Assembly (NCBI GenBank): GCA_900554325.1
Contig: USHA01000028.1
Coordinates: forward strand, 1 to 23,114
DNA from: an uncultured Collinsella sp.
Lineage (GTDB): Bacteria; Actinomycetota; Coriobacteriia; Coriobacteriales; Coriobacteriaceae
Reading direction: 5' to 3'
DNA length: 23,114 nucleotides
The notes below the pieces were generated by a model. The model saw nothing but the letters and a program-made list of their open reading frames with translations, made no database searches and was not told the DNA's origin. Shown here piece after piece: positions 8,160-15,187 of the stretch (its first letter is position 1; every line of letters begins with the position of its first letter). The position numbers and the translations under genes were made by a program.

Positions 8160-8368
8160 ATAGACCCCCGGAAGGCTTTGAGTTGGTACCAAACACACGG
8201 CATCTGGGTGCTCCTAGACTTTGAGTCATGGTTTCGGCGTGCCGCTGCACCGGCGCCCGACTACAGGTATCGATGCCCCATCCGGGGCGAACGAAACGCC
8301 TGACCTGTCTGGAGGGGCCCACGTGCGGGGCGTCCGTCGGGGGTAGGCAAGAACCGACGAAAGGAAAC
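8160..8368 (+). promoter_or_regulatory. Structured 5' leader of the transcarbamylase gene
   Basis: If transcription starts near 8157 the untranslated leader is about 210 bases. It contains nested stems: ACAGGT (8263-8268) with ACCTGT (8303-8308) enclosing GCCCC/GGGGC (8275-8288), and CGTCGG (8335-8340) with CCGACG (8354-8359) ending exactly at the ribosome site AAAGGA (8360-8365). The octamer CTTTGAGT occurs twice near 8177 and 8218. No known riboswitch consensus was recognised. It is a candidate ligand- or protein-controlled leader. Confidence 0.35.
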
Positions 8369-9391
8369 ATGACTATGACTGATTCGGTTTTCCAGGGTCG
8401 CCACCTGCTCTCCACGAGGGACTACACCAGGGACGAGCTCATGTGGCTCATCGGCTTCGCCGAGCACCTCAAGGACCTCAAGAAGCAGAACGTCCCGCAC
8501 CGCTACCTCGAGGGCAAGAACGTCGCGCTGCTCTTCGAGAAGACCTCCACCCGCACCCGCGCAGCCTTCACCACCGCCTGCATCGACCTGGGCGCCCACC
8601 CCGAGTACCTGGGCAAGGGCGACATCCAGCTGGGCAAGAAGGAGACGGTCCTCGACACCGCCAAGGTGCTCGGCTCCATGTTCGACGCCATCGAGTTCCG
8701 CGGCTTCAAGCAGGAGCACGTCGAGCAGCTCGCCGAGCACTCCGGCGTGCCCGTCTGGAACGGCCTCACTGACCGCGAGCACCCCACGCAGATGCTCGCC
8801 GACTTCATGACCATCAAGGAGCACTTCGGCAGGCTCGAGGGCCTCACGCTCGCCTACTGCGGCCAGGGTCGCAACAACGTCCAGAACTCCCTGATGATCA
8901 CCTCCGCCATCCTCGGTGTGAACTACGTCAACGCCACCCCCAAGGAGCTCGAGCCCGACCCCGAGATCGTCGCCCTCGCGCAGAAGTTCGCCGCCGAGTC
9001 CGGCGCGACCATCCGCGTCACCAACGACCCCGTGGACGCCGTCCGCGGCGCCGACGCCGTCTACACCAACGTCTGGGCGGCCATGGGCGAGGAGTCCCAG
9101 TTCGCCGAGCGCGTCCGCCTGATGTCCCCGTTCCAGGTCAACGCCGAGCTCGTCTCCCACATCGAGAACCCCGACTGGATCTTCCTGCACTGCCTCCCTG
9201 CCTTCCACAACGCCGAGACCGAGTACGCCGCCAAGATCAAGGAGGAGCACGGCATCGAGGCCATGGAGTGCACCGACGACGTGATCTACAGCGAGCACTC
9301 CCGCTGCTTCGAGGAGGCCGAGAACCGCATGCACACCATCAAGGCCATCATGGCCGCGACCCTCGGCAACCTCTACATCCCGCGCGTCTAA
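8369..9391 (+). CDS. Ornithine carbamoyltransferase-like transcarbamylase, catabolic type
   Basis: A 340-residue transcarbamylase, the normal family length. The carbamoyl-phosphate site STRTR (60-64), HPTQ (138-141), the HCLPAFH motif (274-280, Cys275) and the C-terminal AENRMHTIKAIMAATLGNL resemble catabolic ArcB enzymes, which convert citrulline and phosphate to ornithine and carbamoyl phosphate. However, the ornithine-binding loop reads TNVWAAMGEE (233-242): Asn234 and Ala238 replace the usual Asp and Ser of D-V-W-x-S-M-G. The normally GD-containing segment before RNN reads CGQGRNN. Substrate specificity may therefore differ from ornithine/citrulline. A longer frame opens at 8228, but ATG at 8369 has AAAGGA at correct spacing and begins at the conserved N-terminus. 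Almost every third codon base is G or C. Confidence 0.9.
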   Translation: MTMTDSVFQGRHLLSTRDYTRDELMWLIGFAEHLKDLKKQNVPHRYLEGKNVALLFEKTSTRTRAAFTTACIDLGAHPEYLGKGDIQLGKKETVLDTAKVLGSMFDAIEFRGFKQEHVEQLAEHSGVPVWNGLTDREHPTQMLADFMTIKEHFGRLEGLTLAYCGQGRNNVQNSLMITSAILGVNYVNATPKELEPDPEIVALAQKFAAESGATIRVTNDPVDAVRGADAVYTNVWAAMGEESQFAERVRLMSPFQVNAELVSHIENPDWIFLHCLPAFHNAETEYAAKIKEEHGIEAMECTDDVIYSEHSRCFEEAENRMHTIKAIMAATLGNLYIPRV

Positions 9392-9412
9392 CCGCGCCAC
9401 GGACCGACCGCA

Positions 9413-9442
9413 CGCCGCGGCCCGCCCCTCCGGGCCGCGGCG
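9413..9442 (+). repeat. 12-bp perfect intercistronic hairpin
   Basis: CGCCGCGGCCCG (9413-9424) pairs perfectly with CGGGCCGCGGCG (9431-9442) across a 6-base loop. No T run follows, so it is not a simple terminator. It lies between the transcarbamylase stop and the transporter ribosome site (TAAGGAA near 9450) and may stabilise the upstream message or lower downstream expression. Confidence 0.75.
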
Positions 9443-9463
9443 CCTCACGTAAGGAAATACACC

Positions 9464-10981
9464 ATGGCTGAAGAAATCAAGGAAAAGCCGGCGAGGAAGA
9501 AATTCCAGATGCCGAACACCTATGTGATCCTGTTCGCCGTCATCGCCTTCATCGCCCTCCTGACCTGGTTCGTCCCCGGCGGAGCCTACGAGCTCTCCGA
9601 GGGCGGCGACGCCATCGCCGGCACCTACCACGTGGTCGAGAGCAACCCCCAGGGCCTCTGGGACATCTTCATGGCCCCCATCACCGGCATGCTCGGCGGT
9701 GGCACGGTCTCCGGCGCCATTTCGATCTCCCTCACCATCATGCTGTTCGGCAGCTTACTCGAGATGATGGATCGCACCTGCGCGCTCAAGACGGCCATCA
9801 AGCGCATCACTATCGCCAATCAGAACAACATGCATGCGCTGATCGCCATCCTCGTTATCCTGATGGCGTTCTTCGGTACGCTCGAAGGCGCCTATGAGGA
9901 AGGCATCGTCTACTTCCTGATGTTCGTGCCCGTCATCCTGGCCCTCGGCCTCGATACGGTCACCGCGATCATGATCGTCGTCCTCGGCACCCAGATCGGC
10001 TGCCTCTCGTCGATCATTAACCCGTTCTCCACGGGCATCGCATCGGGTATCGCCGGCATCTCCCCTGGCGAGGGCATGATTCCCCGCATCGCGATGTTCG
10101 TCATCTTCACCGGCCTCGTCATCCTCCTGATCTGCCGCTACGCCGACAAGATCAAGGCGCATCCCGAGAAGTCCGTCCAGTTCTTCCGGCGCGAGCAGGA
10201 CCTCAAGGAGTTCCCCGCCGCCGACGACGAGGACCTCACCCTCACCGGTCGCCAGAAGGGCGCGCTCGCACTGTTCGTACTTACCTTCGTCTTTATGATC
10301 GTCGGTCTGACCCCCTGGACCTCCCTCAACCCCGAGTGGACGTTCTTCGAGGACTTCGTCGCATGGGTCGCCGCAACCCCGGGCCTGCGCAACGTCCTGG
10401 GCACCGACATCACCGCCTTCGGAAACTGGTATTTCCCCGAGCTCTCGATGATCACCCTGATCATGGTCATCCTCATCGGCGTAGTCATGCACTATGATGC
10501 CGACACTATCATCGATACGATTCTCAAGGGCGCCTCCGGCCTGGTCTCCACCGCCTTCGTCGTGCCGCTGGCACGCGGCATCCAGGTCGTCATGGACAAC
10601 GGCCAGATCACCCCGTCCATCCTCAACATGTGCGAGAACGCGCTGGCCTCCCTGCCGCCCTTCGCCTTCGTCGTCGTCGCCCTGGTCTGCTACTTCCTCA
10701 TCGCCTGCCTGATCCCCAGCTCCACCGGCCTCGCCGCCGCCACCATGGGCATCATGGGCACGCTGTCCACCTTCGCCGGCGTCGACGTCTACATCATGGT
10801 CATCATCTACCTCATGGCGCTCGGCCTGGCCAAGATGATCACCCCGTGCTCCATCGTCGTCATGACGTGCACGGCCGCGGCGCACATGAGCTACGGCGAC
10901 TGGGTCAAGAAGATCGCCCCCATCGTCGCCGTCCTGTTCGCCGCCTGCTGCGCCTTCCTCTGCGTCCTCGTGATGCTCTAG
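9464..10981 (+). CDS. YfcC-family (DcuC-like) membrane transporter
   Basis: A 505-residue integral membrane protein with about 12 hydrophobic segments and a charged cytoplasmic loop near 226-265. Two hairpin-type signature motifs, NPFSTG (186-191) and IPSSTG (417-422), are typical of the YfcC/DcuC group. YfcC-like proteins often lie beside arginine-deiminase-pathway genes, where they are assumed to move arginine, ornithine, citrulline or related compounds; the substrate here is inferred from context only. The short N-terminus is basic and cytoplasmic (EEIKEKPARKK). The ribosome site TAAGGAA lies upstream of the ATG. Codon use is patchy: mostly GC-ending with a less biased stretch about 9750-10080. 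Confidence 0.88.
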   Translation: MAEEIKEKPARKKFQMPNTYVILFAVIAFIALLTWFVPGGAYELSEGGDAIAGTYHVVESNPQGLWDIFMAPITGMLGGGTVSGAISISLTIMLFGSLLEMMDRTCALKTAIKRITIANQNNMHALIAILVILMAFFGTLEGAYEEGIVYFLMFVPVILALGLDTVTAIMIVVLGTQIGCLSSIINPFSTGIASGIAGISPGEGMIPRIAMFVIFTGLVILLICRYADKIKAHPEKSVQFFRREQDLKEFPAADDEDLTLTGRQKGALALFVLTFVFMIVGLTPWTSLNPEWTFFEDFVAWVAATPGLRNVLGTDITAFGNWYFPELSMITLIMVILIGVVMHYDADTIIDTILKGASGLVSTAFVVPLARGIQVVMDNGQITPSILNMCENALASLPPFAFVVVALVCYFLIACLIPSSTGLAAATMGIMGTLSTFAGVDVYIMVIIYLMALGLAKMITPCSIVVMTCTAAAHMSYGDWVKKIAPIVAVLFAACCAFLCVLVML

Positions 10982-11011
10982 GTCTAGGCGCTACTCCCCC
11001 GCGGGAATCCT

Positions 11012-11050
11012 CGCGCGGCGGGCAAGCCCCTCCGTTTTTCCCGCCGCGCG
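11012..11050 (+). terminator. Intercistronic hairpin with terminator-like alternative fold
   Basis: CGCGCGGCGGG (11012-11022) pairs perfectly with CCCGCCGCGCG (11040-11050), an 11-bp stem. Inside it a smaller fold, CGG-c-GGG/CCC-ct-CCG followed at once by TTTTT (about 11018-11039), looks like a weak terminator and excludes the large stem. This could be a partial terminator or an attenuator between the transporter and deiminase genes. Confidence 0.5.
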
Positions 11051-11093
11051 CATTCCATCTAAGGTATGTAGGTCTTAAAGAAAGGAACCTGCC

Positions 11094-11951
11094 ATGTCTG
11101 AAGAGAAAATCTACGTCTCCAACGCCACCAATCCGCTCAAAAAGGTCATGATGTGCTCGCCGAAGTACTACACCTTCAACGGCATCAACGTCATCACCTC
11201 CGAATGGATGAAGAAGGGCGATACCGAACAGAACGACATCATGGTCAAGGAATGGCAGATGCTCGTTGACGCCTACAAGGATAACGGCATCGAGGTCGTC
11301 GAGGTCGAGGCCAACCCCAAGTACGAGGTCATGACCTTTGCCCGCGACTATGGTTGCATGATCAAGGAAGGCGCCGTCATGGGCCACTTCCGTCATCCGG
11401 TCCGCCAGATCGAGGCCCAGTCCTATGAGGCAAAGCTTAAGGAGATGGGTGTCCCCATCGTCGCCCGCGTTAACGCAGGTTGCATGGAGGGCGGCGACTT
11501 CTGGATGATCGATGAGCATACGCTCGCCTGGGGCATGGTCGATCGTACCGATGAACAGGGAGTCGCCAGCCTCCGCCATCAGCTCGAGAAGTTTGGCTAT
11601 ACCGTCGTCGGCGTTCCCTGCCCGCCCGACAACCTGCACCTTGACATGATCTTTAACATCGTCGCTCCCCAAGTTGCGCTCGCTTGCATTGACCAGCTGC
11701 CCTATAACTTCCTGCAGATGCTCAAGCGCCGCGGCTTCGAGCTCATCCCCGTCGCCAGTGAGGATATGTACAAGCACGGCTGCAACGTCCAGTGCATCGG
11801 CAACAACAAGGTCGTTGCCATCGAGAAGAACAAGCACATCAACGACAAGATGCGCGCTCTGGGCATCGAGGTCATCGACGTGCCGCTCGACCAGATCCTG
11901 CACGCCGGCGGCGGCCCGCACTGCCTGACCCAGCCGATTGAGCGTCCGTAG
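11094..11951 (+). CDS. Single-domain amidinohydrolase / arginine-deiminase-like enzyme
   Basis: A 285-residue guanidine-modifying enzyme of the amidinotransferase/deiminase superfamily. The visible signatures are FARD (82-85; compare FTRD of arginine deiminases), EGGD (132-135), the catalytic His182 in LHLD and the nucleophilic Cys277 in GGGPHCLTQP near the C-terminus. Canonical ArcA arginine deiminases are about 400-410 residues; this length matches dimethylarginine dimethylaminohydrolases, ArgZ/AgrE-type arginine dihydrolase domains and smaller deiminases. It should hydrolyse a guanidino carbon to give a ureido product or a free amine plus ammonia. Its position beside a transcarbamylase suggests the ureido product feeds that enzyme. 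AAAGGAAC precedes the ATG. The exact substrate is not determined by the sequence. Confidence 0.85.
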   Translation: MSEEKIYVSNATNPLKKVMMCSPKYYTFNGINVITSEWMKKGDTEQNDIMVKEWQMLVDAYKDNGIEVVEVEANPKYEVMTFARDYGCMIKEGAVMGHFRHPVRQIEAQSYEAKLKEMGVPIVARVNAGCMEGGDFWMIDEHTLAWGMVDRTDEQGVASLRHQLEKFGYTVVGVPCPPDNLHLDMIFNIVAPQVALACIDQLPYNFLQMLKRRGFELIPVASEDMYKHGCNVQCIGNNKVVAIEKNKHINDKMRALGIEVIDVPLDQILHAGGGPHCLTQPIERP

Positions 11952-11993
11952 TCCGAACGTTTCGCCTGGACAGTATTTGTCCGAGCCTCTCAT

Positions 11994-12037
11994 GGGGCGC
12001 CGCTCCGCTGGATTCCGGCGCTGCGGCGCCCCTTTTT
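11994..12037 (+). terminator. Rho-independent terminator between deiminase and dehydrogenase genes
   Basis: GGGGCGCCG (11994-12002) pairs with CGGCGCCCC (12024-12032), followed by TTTTT. It has the form of a proper terminator inside an otherwise co-directional gene set, so the dehydrogenase is either read by partial readthrough or has its own promoter. A small CCCC-tcaaa-GGGG hairpin just downstream abuts the dehydrogenase ribosome site. Confidence 0.75.
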
Positions 12038-12072
12038 ACCCACAAGCCCCTCAAAGGGGAAAGGAAGCACCC

Positions 12073-13080
12073 ATGAAGATCTTGATCAGCGATTATGCCG
12101 AGAGCATGATGCCCCAGCACGACCTCGAAACCGAGACCCTCAAATCTCATCTGGGTGAGGATATCGATGTTGAGGTTTACGCGTATACCGATGAGGCACG
12201 CGAGGAGTTCTACGAGCATCTTGCCGATGCCGATGCTCTGCTCACTGCCTTCATCAAGGTGGACAAGGAAGCGTTCGAGCACGCTCCCAACCTCAAGGTC
12301 ATCGCCATCAACGCCACCGGCTATGACAACGTAGACATGGACGAGGCAACTGCGCGCGGCGTGGGCGTCTGCCCCGTCGGCGAATACTGCACCTGGGATG
12401 TCTCCGAAAGCGCCATCGCCTATATGTACGCGCTCAACAAGAACTTCAAGTTCTACATCGGTCAGATTGAGCAGGAGCACCGTTGGGATTACGCCGCGGC
12501 TCCCGAGGTGCCTCGTCTTGAAGACCAGACCCTCGGCATCTTTGGTTTTGGCAAAATCGGCAAGTGCACCGCCCGTAAAGCCAAGGGCCTTGTCAAGCGC
12601 ATCATCTCCAACGACCCCTTTATCGACCAGAACCTTTTTGGGCAAAACGGTGTCGAGCAGGCCGAGATCGACGAGGTTTTGGCCGAGGCCGACATCATTA
12701 TCAATCATATGAATCTTAACGAGACGAACTATCATTACTTTGACGCCGAGAAGTTCGCCAAGATGAAGAAAAAGCCCATCGTCATTAACCTGGGCCGTGG
12801 CCTCTGCATGGACGAACCCGCTCTTATCGAAGCTCTCGATTCTGGCCAGATTCGCGCGTTTGGCGCCGATGTTCTGTATGACGAGACGCCCGACCTGGCA
12901 AACCACCCGCTCGTTGGCCGCGACAACGTGATTATCACGCCGCACTCTGCGTTCTATTCGTCTTCGTCGCTACGCGACCTCATGATCTTCCCGTGCAACA
13001 ACATCGGACACTTCCTCAAGGGCGAAAAGGACCAGCTCTTCAAGTTGGTTAACGACGTTCCTGTCGTAAACGTGTTGTAG
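12073..13080 (+). CDS. D-isomer-specific 2-hydroxyacid dehydrogenase
   Basis: A 335-residue NAD-dependent dehydrogenase that interconverts a 2-oxoacid and a D-2-hydroxyacid. It has the Rossmann motif GFGKIG (158-163), an acidic residue after the second strand (Asp181, favouring NAD over NADP), catalytic Arg242 in NLGRG, Glu271 in DETPD and His291 in TPHSAF. The N-terminal substrate domain contains NATGYDNVD. The segment GEYCTWDVSESAIAY replaces the more usual EVADHA type, so substrate preference is uncertain. GAAAGGAAG lies before the ATG. It follows the deiminase gene after a terminator and could recycle NADH or act on a 2-oxo acid derived from the pathway substrate. Confidence 0.9.
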   Translation: MKILISDYAESMMPQHDLETETLKSHLGEDIDVEVYAYTDEAREEFYEHLADADALLTAFIKVDKEAFEHAPNLKVIAINATGYDNVDMDEATARGVGVCPVGEYCTWDVSESAIAYMYALNKNFKFYIGQIEQEHRWDYAAAPEVPRLEDQTLGIFGFGKIGKCTARKAKGLVKRIISNDPFIDQNLFGQNGVEQAEIDEVLAEADIIINHMNLNETNYHYFDAEKFAKMKKKPIVINLGRGLCMDEPALIEALDSGQIRAFGADVLYDETPDLANHPLVGRDNVIITPHSAFYSSSSLRDLMIFPCNNIGHFLKGEKDQLFKLVNDVPVVNVL

Positions 13081-13111
13081 GAGCTTAAACTGCTTCCAGA
13101 ACACGTGGCTC

Positions 13112-13146
13112 AACGGGATGAAGGCCTATTCTTCATCCCGTTTTAT
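13112..13146 (+). terminator. Rho-independent terminator ending the dehydrogenase transcript
   Basis: AACGGGATGAA (13112-13122) pairs perfectly with TTCATCCCGTT (13132-13142) across a 9-base loop and runs into TTTTATT. It is the strongest terminator of this locus and probably separates the second transporter as its own transcription unit. Confidence 0.88.
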
Positions 13147-13511
13147 TGCTCCCCCTATCGTCTAAGCGACGTGCAGTCGCCGCGAACCAAAACAGCAGGG
13201 GCCACCAGACCAACAGAAAAGGGATCACTAGGGACCAGTCCTTAAAAATACCCGCATCTATATGCGACAACGTATATCACATTGTACGTTTACCGATAGG
13301 TCGGCTCGTTTGCGGAATACATGCCACCATAGATGTCCTCACATACTCACCGGATGGTATTATTGATATGTGATGCACGCTTTATTAAACGCATTACTTC
13401 CCCGTCTTGAAGGGTGCAGCTTTCAAGTCGACAACAGAGTCAAGACCTTATTGATTAACGAGAGCCCCGTCTCCCATGGCGGAGGCAGGGCTTTCCGTGA
13501 AGGAGCTTTGT
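13147..13511 (+). promoter_or_regulatory. Intergenic region upstream of the second transporter
   Basis: These 365 bases hold no convincing gene. The 13240-13400 part is AT-rich and probably contains the promoter, but no clean -35/-10 pair stands out. Close to the gene AGCCC near 13462 can pair with GGGCT near 13487, with GTCTCC/GGAGGC nested inside, ahead of the ribosome site AAGGAG (13500-13505). The hairpin would contain the alternative upstream ATG at 13476. Confidence 0.35.
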
Positions 13512-14990
13512 ATGTCGGATAAGGCTGCCGCATCTGGCAAAGAACGTAAGCCACGCCAGATGCCCTCATCTTTTACCATTCTCTTTGGCTGCCTGTTGCT
13601 CGTGGCCATCGCCTCGTGGGTCGTCTCGTCATTTAGCCCTGACGTGCAGGCCGCAACGCTTGGCAACTTTATGGCTTCTCCCTTCTTGGGCTTTGAGAGC
13701 GCCATGCAGGTCTGCGTGTTCATTCTTGTGCTTGGCGGTTTCCTGGGCGTAGTCCAAAAAACGGGCGCGCTCGACACCGGCATCGCCGTGCTCGTCCGTA
13801 AACTAGGCGGTAATGATCTATTGCTCGTTCCTGTTCTCATGCTCGCCTTTGGCATCTGCGGATCCACGTACGGCATGCTCGAGGAATCCGTCCCCTTCTA
13901 CCTGCTCCTGGCATCGGTCACGTTTGCCATGGGTTGGGATCCGCTCGTTGGATGCATGGTAGTTCTCATGGGCTGCGGCCTTGGCGTTTTGGGATCGACG
14001 GTCAACCCGTTTTCGACCGGACTCGCGCTTGATGCTCTCAAGGCAGCCGGCATCCCCTATGACCAGGGACTCATGATCGGCATCGGTCTGGTTATGTTCG
14101 CCATCGCCGAGATTTCGGGCATCATTTTTGTCATGCGGTATGCCAAGTGCGTCCGCACCGACCGCGCCGCCTCATCGCTCACCCCCGAGGAATGGGAGAC
14201 CGCCGAGCGTCTCTACGGCGACAAGGACGGCGATTCCGCCGAGGACGCGCACGTCGAGCTTTCCAAAATTCAAAAGCGCGTCCTTGTTCTCTTCGCCCTC
14301 ACGTTTGTCGTCATGATCATCGGCTTTATTCCGTGGCAGACATTCGGAGTTGGCCTATTTGATATCGGTGCCAAGGGCGATGACCTCAGCACCGCATGGA
14401 GCGCACTTTTGACTGGCCTGCCACTTGGTCAGTGGTACTTTACCGAATGCGGCATCTGGTTCTTCACCATGACAATTATTATCGGCAAGGTTGCCGGTAT
14501 GCAGGAGAAAGAACTCGTCGACACCATCCTGCACGGCTGCGCCGACCTTGTTTCTGTCGCGCTCGTCGTCGCCGTCGCCCGCGGCGTCTCCGTGCTCATG
14601 TCCATCACCGGACTCGATGTGTGGATCCTCACCAACGCCGCCAACGCGCTCGCCGGCGTATCCGCCACAGTCTTTGCCCCGCTCTCCTATGCGCTCTACT
14701 TTGCCCTGTCTTTCCTCATCCCCTCGAGTACGGGCATGGCAACCGTCTCGATGCCTATCATGGGACCGTTGGCGGCATCCTTAGGCTTTGCCCCCGAAGC
14801 CATGGTCGCAATCTACCTCGCCACACACGGCGTTGTAGCGATGATCACTCCCACATGCGGGTCCATCATGGCTGGCCTCGAGCTTGCCCAGGTAAGCTAC
14901 GCGACCTACATCAAGACGGCCGCCAAATACATGGTCCTGCTTACCGTGATTACCGTTTCGTTTGTCACCGTGCTGATGCTCGTTTTGTAA
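13512..14990 (+). CDS. Second YfcC-family membrane transporter
   Basis: A 492-residue integral membrane protein of the same family as the transporter at 9464-10981, sharing NPFSTG (165-170) and IPSSTG (about 395-400) but otherwise clearly diverged. It has about 12 hydrophobic segments and an acidic cytoplasmic loop (about 210-245). ATG at 13476 is in frame, but the ATG at 13512 has AAGGAG seven bases upstream and is preferred. It is preceded by a strong terminator and a long gap, so it probably has its own promoter. Two such transporters in one locus could split uptake of the substrate and release of the product; the substrates are not known. Confidence 0.87.
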   Translation: MSDKAAASGKERKPRQMPSSFTILFGCLLLVAIASWVVSSFSPDVQAATLGNFMASPFLGFESAMQVCVFILVLGGFLGVVQKTGALDTGIAVLVRKLGGNDLLLVPVLMLAFGICGSTYGMLEESVPFYLLLASVTFAMGWDPLVGCMVVLMGCGLGVLGSTVNPFSTGLALDALKAAGIPYDQGLMIGIGLVMFAIAEISGIIFVMRYAKCVRTDRAASSLTPEEWETAERLYGDKDGDSAEDAHVELSKIQKRVLVLFALTFVVMIIGFIPWQTFGVGLFDIGAKGDDLSTAWSALLTGLPLGQWYFTECGIWFFTMTIIIGKVAGMQEKELVDTILHGCADLVSVALVVAVARGVSVLMSITGLDVWILTNAANALAGVSATVFAPLSYALYFALSFLIPSSTGMATVSMPIMGPLAASLGFAPEAMVAIYLATHGVVAMITPTCGSIMAGLELAQVSYATYIKTAAKYMVLLTVITVSFVTVLMLVL

Positions 14991-15020
14991 TCGGCGGGCG
15001 CACCACAAATCACATCTTTT

Positions 15021-15049
15021 GAAAGGGGCCCAAAGAGCCCCTTTCTCTT
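15021..15049 (+). terminator. Rho-independent terminator after the second transporter
   Basis: GAAAGGGGC (15021-15029) pairs perfectly with GCCCCTTTC (15037-15045) across a 7-base loop, followed by the T-rich TCTTA. Confidence 0.85.
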
Positions 15050-15074
15050 AGCTCGAGGAGGGTGTCGCTTTATA

Positions 15075-15120
15075 GCGCCAAACTCGCCCCCGTTCGTGCC
15101 GTTTACCGAGCTTTTGGCGC
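15075..15120. repeat. Long inverted repeat upstream of the C39-like gene
   Basis: GCGCCAAACTCG (15075-15086) is nearly the reverse complement of the 15107-15120 segment CGAGCTTTTGGCGC, with two extra bases in the right arm and a 20-base centre. It lies about 70 bases before the next ATG. It could be an operator or the stem of a leader. A possible -10 element (TATACA near 15164) follows. Confidence 0.45.
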
Positions 15121-15187
15121 GCGCACGCATTTGTTGTACATCTTTTTTGTAGGATAGACGGGTTATACATGAGGCAAGGCGGTTTAA

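Noticed and set aside
8228..8368. Upstream extension of the transcarbamylase to a start at 8228
   Set aside because: It would add 47 residues of Cys/Arg/Pro-rich sequence not found in the family, and the internal ATG at 8369 has a well-placed ribosome site.
8160..8368. Guanidine riboswitch in the transcarbamylase leader
   Set aside because: The conserved elements of the known guanidine riboswitch classes, as far as I can recall them, are not visible; only generic hairpins are seen.
8261..9631. Minus-strand frame of 456 codons opposite the transcarbamylase gene
   Set aside because: It is a shadow of the extreme GC3 bias on the coding strand. The product is a Gly/Val/Leu/Asp/Glu-rich low-complexity string with no domain.
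9755..10885. Minus-strand frame of 376 codons opposite the first transporter
   Set aside because: Antisense shadow rich in Asp, Gly and Glu; the plus-strand frame is a clear membrane protein.
10905..11993. Minus-strand frame of 362 codons opposite the deiminase gene
   Set aside because: The plus-strand frame carries all deiminase signatures; this one spans two genes and an intergenic hairpin without any motif.
13476..13511. Earlier ATG of the second transporter at 13476
   Set aside because: It has no ribosome site, lies within a possible leader hairpin, and the ATG at 13512 has AAGGAG at ideal spacing.
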